A stretch of 20,178 nucleotides of DNA, from assembly GCA_903954205.1 (NCBI GenBank), contig CAJBMR010000352.1:1-20178 (forward strand), written 5' to 3'. The notes below the pieces were generated by a model that was not told the DNA's origin, did not search any database, and saw only the letters and a program-made list of their open reading frames with translations. This document shows, one piece after another, positions 14,936 through 20,178 of this stretch (within the stretch, counting starts at the first letter, position 1; every line of letters starts with the position of its first letter). Both the position numbers and the translations under genes were made by a program. The stretch comes from an uncultured bacterium (GTDB lineage Bacteria; Actinomycetota; Actinomycetes; S36-B12).

Positions 14936-16510
14936 CTAACTGCCGGCAGGTCCTGCAAACTCCGAGACCGTGCCTTCGACTGCGGCCAGGAGAGCCCGTG
15001 TCGAGTCCACGCTCGACTGGGCCGCCTCGATCCGCCGGGGATCGCCAGCGGCCTGCGCCGCTGCGAGATCCTGCTCCGCCCGCGCGAGCGCCGTGCGGAA
15101 CCGCTCGGCGGTGTCCTCCGCGCGTGCACGTCGGGCGGGATCCGTGGCTGCCCAGCGCCTGTCGTCAGCCTGGCGCACGGCATCCTCCACGGCGCGGAAA
15201 CGTCGATCGATGCGGTCCTTGTCAGCGCGGGGGACGTGGCCGATGGCCTCCCAGCGTTCCTGGATGTTGCGCAACGCGCGCTTGGCCGTGCCTACGTCGG
15301 TCACCGGCAGGAGCGCCTCCGCCTCGACGACGAGGGCCTGCTTGCGCTCGAGGTTGCCTCGGTGCTCCACGTCGCGCTCGGCGTTGACGGCATCACGGGA
15401 TGCGAAGAATGCATCCTGGGCCGCCCGGAATCGGGTCCACAAACGATCCTCATCTTGGCGGCTGCCGCGTGGAGCAGCCTTCCAACGATCCATGAGAGTC
15501 CGGTAGGCGCGCGTGGTGCCCGCCCAGTCGGTCGAGGTGGAAAGAGACTCAGCCTCGCGAATGAGGGCCTCCTTGGCCGCCAAGGAGTCCTTGCGCTCGG
15601 CATCGCGCGCGGCGAAGTGCTGGCGACGTCGGCGATCGAAAGCCGTGCGCGCTGCACTGAAGCGCTTCCACAGTGCCTGCTCGCGGCCTCGGTCGATGCG
15701 CGGTGCGGCCTTCCATGCCTCGAGGAGGGCGGTGAAGCGTTCGCCGGTGGCCTTCCACTGGGTCGACTCCGCTAGGGACTCTGCCTCGACGGTGATGGCC
15801 TCGCGTGCAGCAAGTGCCTCTTCGCGCTGGCGGGTGCGTGCAGCTTCGCGCTTCTCCCGCGCGGCAGCCATGAGCGTCTCCACCTCGGCACATGCACGTT
15901 CGAGCTCGGTGACGTCGCCCAGGAAGGTCGGAGCAGCGAGGGCCTCGCGGGCGTGCGCCAGAGCGGTCGGCGCCGAATCCATGCCGCGGCCGTCCTTGAG
16001 GCGGTGGGCGGCGAGATCGACCTCGACGAGGATGTCGTCGTACTTGCGCCCGAAGAATGCGAGACCTTCCTCGATGGTGCCGGCCGCCCAGTTGCCCACA
16101 GCGACCTCACCGGAGGGGGTGCGCAGCCATGCGGTGCCGTCGCTGTCAATGCGCCCAAAACGAGACGGGTCAGTGCGTCGCACGGGGGGCGCTGATGCTG
16201 CTGCGGTGGGACGTGAGGGGCGCTTCAGCGCCGTGGGTCGCGGCGCAACGGGCGTGGGAGCGGCAGGGACGGGGATCGCGACCGCTTGGACGGTCGTGGT
16301 CTCCACGATCGCCACACCCTGGTCGCTGGTCACGATGGTGGTGGTCGTCTCGATCGCCTGGACCACGGGAGCGGGCGAAAGGGCGGGGGCTGCCTCGCGT
16401 GCCTCGAGCACGCCGAAGGGCATCGGCGGGAGCTCCTCAATCATCTCCGCCGTCACCTCCTCCGCGACGACGGACTCACTGCCGGTCCCGTCTGGAGTGC
16501 TCTCGCTCAT
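14936..16510 (-). CDS. DUF349 domain protein
   Basis: This 524-residue protein of unknown function has an acidic, low-complexity N-terminal third. It is Thr/Val/Ala/Pro-rich up to about residue 115 and probably disordered. A short globular piece (FGRIDSDGTAWLRTPSGEVA and following, about 117-165) comes next. The rest is helical and Arg/Glu/Ala-rich with several DUF349-type repeats, seen as W-K-A-A-P-R followed by L-W-x-R-F-x-A-A-x-x-A-F, then ERW-E-A-I-G-H-V-P. The ATG is preceded by AGGAGGG (minus strand), which shares bases with the stop of the cyclophilin gene 8 bases upstream, so the two form one unit. DUF349 proteins are common in actinobacteria next to relA; no activity is known to me. 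Confidence 0.88.
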   Translation of the reverse strand: MSESTPDGTGSESVVAEEVTAEMIEELPPMPFGVLEAREAAPALSPAPVVQAIETTTTIVTSDQGVAIVETTTVQAVAIPVPAAPTPVAPRPTALKRPSRPTAAASAPPVRRTDPSRFGRIDSDGTAWLRTPSGEVAVGNWAAGTIEEGLAFFGRKYDDILVEVDLAAHRLKDGRGMDSAPTALAHAREALAAPTFLGDVTELERACAEVETLMAAAREKREAARTRQREEALAAREAITVEAESLAESTQWKATGERFTALLEAWKAAPRIDRGREQALWKRFSAARTAFDRRRRQHFAARDAERKDSLAAKEALIREAESLSTSTDWAGTTRAYRTLMDRWKAAPRGSRQDEDRLWTRFRAAQDAFFASRDAVNAERDVEHRGNLERKQALVVEAEALLPVTDVGTAKRALRNIQERWEAIGHVPRADKDRIDRRFRAVEDAVRQADDRRWAATDPARRARAEDTAERFRTALARAEQDLAAAQAAGDPRRIEAAQSSVDSTRALLAAVEGTVSEFAGPAGS

Positions 16511-16518
16511 CGACCCTC

Positions 16519-17415
16519 CTAGTTTGCCGGCGACGTGGTCAGCGTCGCCTTCTCGATGACGACCCGCTGGGCCGGTGGCCCATCGGTGCCGCCGCCTTCA
16601 ACCCCAGCTGCCGCTATGCCCTGCACGACGTCGAGTCCCTCGGACACGGTGCCCCAGATGGTGTAGCCGGAGGGCAGGGTCGTGTCCTCGTAGACGATGA
16701 AGAACTGGCTGCCTCCCGTGCCAGGTCCGGCGTTGGCCATGGCCACGGTGCCGGCGGGATAGTTGGCCGCGCCCTCGGCGGGGAGGTTCTCATCGGGGAT
16801 CGAGTAGCCCGGTCCACCGGTGCCGTTGCCGGCGGGGTCCCCGCACTGGAGCACGAAGATTCCCTCGGTGGTGAGGCGATGGCAGGCAGTGAGGTCGAAG
16901 TAGCCCTCCTCCGTGAGGAAGGCCATCGAGGCGACCGTGGCAGGCGCCTCGGCCGGGAGGGTGTCGATGACGATGTCGCCACAGTTGGTGGCCAGTGTCA
17001 TCGTGTACGCCGTATCGGGCTTGACCGCTTCCTCGGGCGCCTTGGGCCACGTGAGGTCATCGGGTCGAGGTTCGGGTGCGGGCGCGCAATTGGCGTCGGG
17101 CTGGGTCGTGCTCGTGGCAGAGGGTTCAGGTGAGGTCGATGCCTCGGGGCTGGGCGAGGTGTCCGCGGATGCGGATGCGTCGGGAGCAGCGGACTCTGTC
17201 GGGATGGCGGTCTCCGCGGGCGCGGCGACGTCGGATGAATCCGACGAGCGGTTGAGGAGGGCCCAGGCGAGTACGCCGCCGACGACGACGACGACAGCGA
17301 CGACGGCGATGATGCGATTGCGGGTCGCCCGGTGCTGCGCGGCATCGGCTCTACGAGTGGCCTGCCGTTCGGCCTTAGCCCGAGCCACCTCGCGCCTGCG
17401 CTTGCTCGACGTCAC
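16519..17415 (-). CDS. Membrane-anchored cyclophilin-type peptidyl-prolyl isomerase
   Basis: This 298-residue protein has a basic cytoplasmic N-terminus (SSKRRREVARAKAERQ), one membrane helix (about 35-53), a Ser/Pro/Thr/Ala-rich extracellular linker (about 55-120) and a cyclophilin domain (about 137-292). Domain residues include Arg180 in ACHRLTTEG, Gln190 in FVLQCGD, and SQFFIVYED with Phe238/239, matching the catalytic Arg, Gln and Phe of cyclophilins. It probably assists folding of exported proteins. Start choice: GTG (17415-17413) has AGGGAGGG 6 bases upstream (17421-17428) and gives the usual family N-terminus; an upstream in-frame ATG at 17439 lacks a ribosome site. It heads a two-gene unit with the DUF349 gene. 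Confidence 0.9.
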   Translation of the reverse strand: MTSSKRRREVARAKAERQATRRADAAQHRATRNRIIAVVAVVVVVGGVLAWALLNRSSDSSDVAAPAETAIPTESAAPDASASADTSPSPEASTSPEPSATSTTQPDANCAPAPEPRPDDLTWPKAPEEAVKPDTAYTMTLATNCGDIVIDTLPAEAPATVASMAFLTEEGYFDLTACHRLTTEGIFVLQCGDPAGNGTGGPGYSIPDENLPAEGAANYPAGTVAMANAGPGTGGSQFFIVYEDTTLPSGYTIWGTVSEGLDVVQGIAAAGVEGGGTDGPPAQRVVIEKATLTTSPAN

Positions 17416-17454
17416 CGTCGCCCTCCCTTTCGCGGTCATCCAGGTCGACGCGTG

Positions 17455-17486
17455 AGTCTATGGCCTGGCTCCGGGGCGGGTAGGCT
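17455..17486. promoter_or_regulatory. Possible divergent promoter pair
   Basis: On the minus strand TAGACT (17460-17455) could be the -10 for the cyclophilin unit, giving a leader of about 33 bases that contains its strong ribosome site. On the plus strand TAGGCT (17481-17486) could be the -10 for the metallo-hydrolase-hisS-aspS unit. The two face away from each other, 20 bases apart, so their upstream regions would overlap. -35 elements are not clear. The rest of the 123-base gap holds only the small ORF at 17519. Confidence 0.3.
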
Positions 17487-17518
17487 CGTGGGGCGCCCAG
17501 CCACCCCGGAGGTCCTTC

Positions 17519-17548
17519 ATGCCCGCCCGCAGGCCATCGTGTTCGTAA
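17519..17548 (+). CDS. Possible 9-codon upstream ORF overlapping the metallo-hydrolase start
   Basis: An ATG 6 bases after a strong GGAGG (17508-17512) opens a frame MPARRPSCS and ends at TAA (17546-17548). It is in another frame than the metallo-hydrolase and overlaps its GTG start (17539). The best ribosome site in the gap therefore serves this ORF, suggesting coupled initiation. It could equally be a sequence error or chance. Confidence 0.25.
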   Translation: MPARRPSCS

Positions 17549-18243
17549 CGGGCTTCCCCGCGGGCGCCTGGGGCACGAATTGTTACGCGGTCGCAACCGC
17601 GGAGGGGGAGGACTGCCTCATCGTCGATCCAGGGCAGGCCAGCATGGGCCCACTCACGGACCTTCTCGAGCGCCATCGCCTCCGGCCCGTCGCCGTGCTC
17701 CTGACGCATGGCCACCTGGACCACGTGTGGTCCGTGGCCCCGCTCACCGCGGGACGTGACATCCCGGCGTACATCCACACCGATGACCGCTATCGCCTCG
17801 CGGACATCATCGGCACGACGTTCAGCATGTCGCGCGAGCAGATGCTCTCCATGACGCAGGGCGCGCTGGAGCTCACGGAGCCGGAGGACGTGCGGGTCCT
17901 TGCCGACGGTGATGCTCTCGAGATCGCCGGTGTGACGCTCACCGTCGCTCACGCACCAGGTCACACGGAGGGATCCGTCGCGTTCATTGCCGACCGCGAT
18001 ACCGAGCGACCCCCGGTGATGTTGAGCGGCGATCTGCTCTTCGCGGGATCGATCGGTCGCACGGACCTCCCCGGCGGCGATCCACGCGCGATGACCGGGA
18101 GTCTTCGCCGAGTGGTCCTGCCCCTCGCGGACGACACCGTGGTGCTGCCGGGTCACGGTGAGGCCACCACGATCGGCAGGGAACGCGCGAGCAATCCCTT
18201 CCTGGCGGACCTGGGCTCGGCACCGGCCCCGAGGGGGCTCTAG
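17539..18243 (+). CDS. Metallo-beta-lactamase-fold hydrolase (glyoxalase II-like)
   Basis: This 234-residue hydrolase has the complete zinc motif set: THGHLDH (His57, His59, Asp61, His62), His142 in APGHTEGS, Asp165 in LSGDLLF and His206 in LPGHGEAT. It belongs to the glyoxalase II-like branch (Rv2581c type) that lies between the cyclophilin and hisS genes in other actinobacteria; the true substrate is unknown, possibly a thioester. GTG 17539 gives the expected N-terminus FVTGFPAGAWGTNCY, with only a weak CAGG ahead of it. GTG 17488 would add 17 residues without family support. The TAG stop overlaps the hisS GTG by one base. Confidence 0.85.
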   Translation: MFVTGFPAGAWGTNCYAVATAEGEDCLIVDPGQASMGPLTDLLERHRLRPVAVLLTHGHLDHVWSVAPLTAGRDIPAYIHTDDRYRLADIIGTTFSMSREQMLSMTQGALELTEPEDVRVLADGDALEIAGVTLTVAHAPGHTEGSVAFIADRDTERPPVMLSGDLLFAGSIGRTDLPGGDPRAMTGSLRRVVLPLADDTVVLPGHGEATTIGRERASNPFLADLGSAPAPRGL

Positions 18244-19586
18244 TGGCGCGCTCGACCGGGCTGTCCGGCTTTCCCGAGTGGCTGCCCGAGGGGCGACTGG
18301 TGGAACTCGAGGTTCTCGACACGGTGCGCCGGGTCTTCGAACTCCACGGCTTCACCCCACTGGAGACACGCAGTGTCGAGCCAGTCGATGTGCTCCTGCG
18401 CAAGGGCGAGATCGACAAGGAGGTCTACGCCGTCCGCCGCCTCCACGCGGATGCAGCTGATGACGACACCCTCGCCCTGCACTTCGACCTGACCGTGCCC
18501 TTCGCACGATTCGTCGTCGAGAACGCCGCACGCCTCGACTTCCCTCTGCGTCGCTACCAGGTGCAGAAGGTGTGGCGCGGTGAGCGCCCACAGGAGGGGC
18601 GGTTCCGGGAGTTCACGCAGGCGGACATCGACATCGTCGACGTCGACGTTCTGGCTTCGCACCACGACGCCGAAATGGCACTGGTGATGGCGGAGGTCTT
18701 CGCCTCGATGCCCTTCCTCCCGCGCGCGACCATCCACGTCAACAACCGCAAGGTGCTGGAAGGCTTCTACCGCGGGCTGGGCATCGAGGACGTACCCGCG
18801 GTTCTGCGGGCGATCGACAAGCTCGACAAGATCGGTGCTGCCAAGGTGCGCACCCTCCTGCTGGAGGCGGGTCTGGCCGAGACCGCCGCCGACCAGGTCC
18901 TGGCCCTGGCCGCGATCCGTGGTGCGGATGGCACCGTCGCCGACAAGGTGCGGGCACTCGGCGTCACGGATCCGCTGCTCGACGAGGGCCTGGCTGAGTT
19001 GGTGGCCGTCGTAGAGGCGGCTCAGCGGGTGCACCCCGGAGCCGTCGAGGCCGATCTCCACATCGCGCGAGGGCTGGATTACTACACCGGCACGGTCTAC
19101 GAGACGACCCTCGAGGGTTTCGAGTCTTTCGGGTCCATCTGCTCCGGCGGTCGGTACGACGCGCTCGCCACCGATGGTCGCACGACCTATCCGGGCGTCG
19201 GAATCTCGCTCGGGGTCACGCGCCTGGTCTCCCTCGTGCTGGGCCGCGACTTGGCTCGAGCAACCCGCAAGGTGCCGTCCGCAGTGCTCGTGGCGGTCGT
19301 GGACGACGACTCCCGCTCCGCAAGCGATGCCGTTGCCCATGCGCTGCGTGCCCGCGGGATCCCGTGTGAGGTCGCTCCGCGCGCGGAGAAGTTCGGCAAG
19401 CAGATCAAGCACGCGGATCGACGTGGAATCCCCTACGTCTGGTTTCCCTCAGCAGAGGGGGACACCGTGAAGGACATTCGCACCGGCGATCAGGTGGGCG
19501 CTGAGGCAGCGACGTGGACGCCCCCCGATACTGACGTCCTGCCACGGGTTGTGGCAGCGACCGACATCGACGAAGGAGCATCGTGA
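18243..19586 (+). CDS. hisS: Histidine-tRNA ligase, DLTVPFAR type
   Basis: This 447-residue class II aminoacyl-tRNA synthetase charges tRNA-His. It shows DLTVPFARFV (82-91), motif 2 VQKVWRGERPQEGRFREFTQ (107-126), the histidine-binding motif ARGLDYYTGTVYET (275-288), SICSGGRYDAL (298-308) and motif 3 GVGISLGVTRL (318-328), followed by a C-terminal anticodon-binding domain (about 345-447). The N-terminal part has DLTVPFAR where E. coli-type enzymes have RPEGT, so it belongs to the other HisRS branch, known from eukaryotes, archaea and some actinobacteria. The GTG start is 5 bases after GAGGGGG, overlapping the preceding stop. It overlaps aspS at GTGA. Confidence 0.95.
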   Translation: MARSTGLSGFPEWLPEGRLVELEVLDTVRRVFELHGFTPLETRSVEPVDVLLRKGEIDKEVYAVRRLHADAADDDTLALHFDLTVPFARFVVENAARLDFPLRRYQVQKVWRGERPQEGRFREFTQADIDIVDVDVLASHHDAEMALVMAEVFASMPFLPRATIHVNNRKVLEGFYRGLGIEDVPAVLRAIDKLDKIGAAKVRTLLLEAGLAETAADQVLALAAIRGADGTVADKVRALGVTDPLLDEGLAELVAVVEAAQRVHPGAVEADLHIARGLDYYTGTVYETTLEGFESFGSICSGGRYDALATDGRTTYPGVGISLGVTRLVSLVLGRDLARATRKVPSAVLVAVVDDDSRSASDAVAHALRARGIPCEVAPRAEKFGKQIKHADRRGIPYVWFPSAEGDTVKDIRTGDQVGAEAATWTPPDTDVLPRVVAATDIDEGAS

Positions 19587-20178
19587 TCCGCACGCACCGG
19601 GCCGGCACGCTCACGAGCGCGGACGAGGGCGCCGAGATCACGCTTGCCGGATGGGTGGACCGGCGTCGCGACCACGGCGGTGTCGCCTTCCTCGACCTGC
19701 GCGACGCCAGCGGGATCGTCCAGGTCGTCGTCAACGACCCGGACGTCGCACATGGCCTGCGAGACGAGTACTGCCTGCGGATCGTGGGCACCGTGCGCCA
19801 GCGCCCTGCGGGCAACGAGAACCCGGATATCCCCACCGGCAGCCTCGAGGTCGAGGCGACCGAGGTGGAGGTGCTCAGCCCGGCGGCTCCTCTGCCCTTC
19901 CCTGTCGATGATCGCGCCACCATCGGCGAGGAGGCGCGCCTGCGCTACCGCTACCTCGATCTGCGGCGACCGTCGGTGGGCGGCAACCTGCGCATGCGCT
20001 CCAAGCTCAACCAGATCTGCCGCGACACCCTGCTCGCGCGCGACTTCGTCGAAATCGAGACACCGACGCTTACCGCGTCGACGCCCGAGGGTGCCCGCGA
20101 CTTCCTCGTGCCCGCGCGACTGCAGCCGGGCAACTGGTATGCACTGCCGCAGTCGCCCCAGCTCTTCAAGCAGCTGCT
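19583..20178 (+). CDS. aspS: Aspartate-tRNA ligase, 5' part (probably non-discriminating)
   Basis: The first 198 codons of a class II synthetase are present before the right edge cuts the gene; a bacterial AspRS is normally close to 600 residues. The N-terminal OB-fold anticodon-binding domain has LAGWVDRRRDHGGVAFLDLR (21-40), followed by the YRYLDLRR motif and the start of the catalytic domain with TASTPEGARDFLVPAR and YALPQSPQLFKQLL. His31 in RRDHGG is the residue linked in Pseudomonas AspRS to recognising both tRNA-Asp and tRNA-Asn; discriminating enzymes such as E. coli have Leu there. The GTG start overlaps the hisS stop (GTGA) and has GAAGGAG 4 bases upstream. Confidence 0.95.
   Translation, partial: MIRTHRAGTLTSADEGAEITLAGWVDRRRDHGGVAFLDLRDASGIVQVVVNDPDVAHGLRDEYCLRIVGTVRQRPAGNENPDIPTGSLEVEATEVEVLSPAAPLPFPVDDRATIGEEARLRYRYLDLRRPSVGGNLRMRSKLNQICRDTLLARDFVEIETPTLTASTPEGARDFLVPARLQPGNWYALPQSPQLFKQL

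Noticed and set aside
15236..17133. Plus-strand open frames opposite the DUF349 and cyclophilin genes
   Set aside because: The minus-strand genes have recognisable domains, good ribosome sites and tight spacing; the plus-strand frames have none of these.
1..20178. tRNA genes, CRISPR arrays, insertion sequences, phage genes or a new defence system
   Set aside because: No tRNA-like T-loop patterns, spaced repeats, transposase or integrase motifs were seen. All genes fit conserved actinobacterial housekeeping families.

Overview
The window is a piece of a high-GC actinobacterial chromosome, roughly two-thirds G+C by eye. Three things support this. It encodes phosphatidylinositol mannoside (PIM) synthesis (a PatA-like acyltransferase plus PimA). 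It uses GTG starts and ATGA/GTGA gene overlaps heavily. Its gene order (patA-pimA, pdxS-pdxT-yebC, ruvCAB, yajC-secD-secF, relA, then ppi/glyoxalase-like/hisS/aspS) is the backbone I remember from Mycobacterium and Streptomyces. I cannot name the genus. No rRNA, tRNA, CRISPR array, insertion sequence or phage gene is visible. Both ends cut through genes: patA at the left, aspS at the right.

Layout. Positions 2-2189 (+) hold the end of the PIM acyltransferase, the mannosyltransferase PimA and a LemA-like membrane protein, joined by overlaps. Positions 2217-3266 (+) encode a DUF3048-type lipoprotein, apparently with its own promoter. Positions 3363-5670 (+) carry pdxS-pdxT (pyridoxal 5'-phosphate synthase) and yebC, followed at 5700-7178 by a WS/DGAT-type acyltransferase. 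Positions 7234-9430 (+) are ruvC-ruvA-ruvB (Holliday junction processing), preceded by a LexA-box-like palindrome. Positions 9485-12601 (+) are yajC-secD-secF (Sec translocon accessory complex). Positions 12664-14922 (+) encode the bifunctional (p)ppGpp enzyme Rel. Facing it on the minus strand is a two-gene unit: membrane-anchored cyclophilin, then a DUF349 protein (17415 down to 14936). Divergent from that, 17539-20178 (+) carries a metallo-beta-lactamase-fold hydrolase, hisS and the start of aspS.

Genes are packed tightly; the longest gap is about 120 bases, between the divergent cyclophilin and metallo-hydrolase genes. TANNNT hexamers that could be -10 elements sit at most operon boundaries, but -35 elements are weak or absent, so every promoter here is tentative.

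Almost all of this is conserved housekeeping. I did not find a convincing new multi-gene system. The points worth a second look are local: the possible SOS operator before ruvC; a small upstream ORF at the metallo-hydrolase start; a HisRS of the DLTVPFAR type rather than the RPEGT type; the WS/DGAT gene inserted in the yebC-ruvC neighbourhood; the missing apt between secF and relA; His31 in AspRS; and palindromes at the relA end and before yajC.
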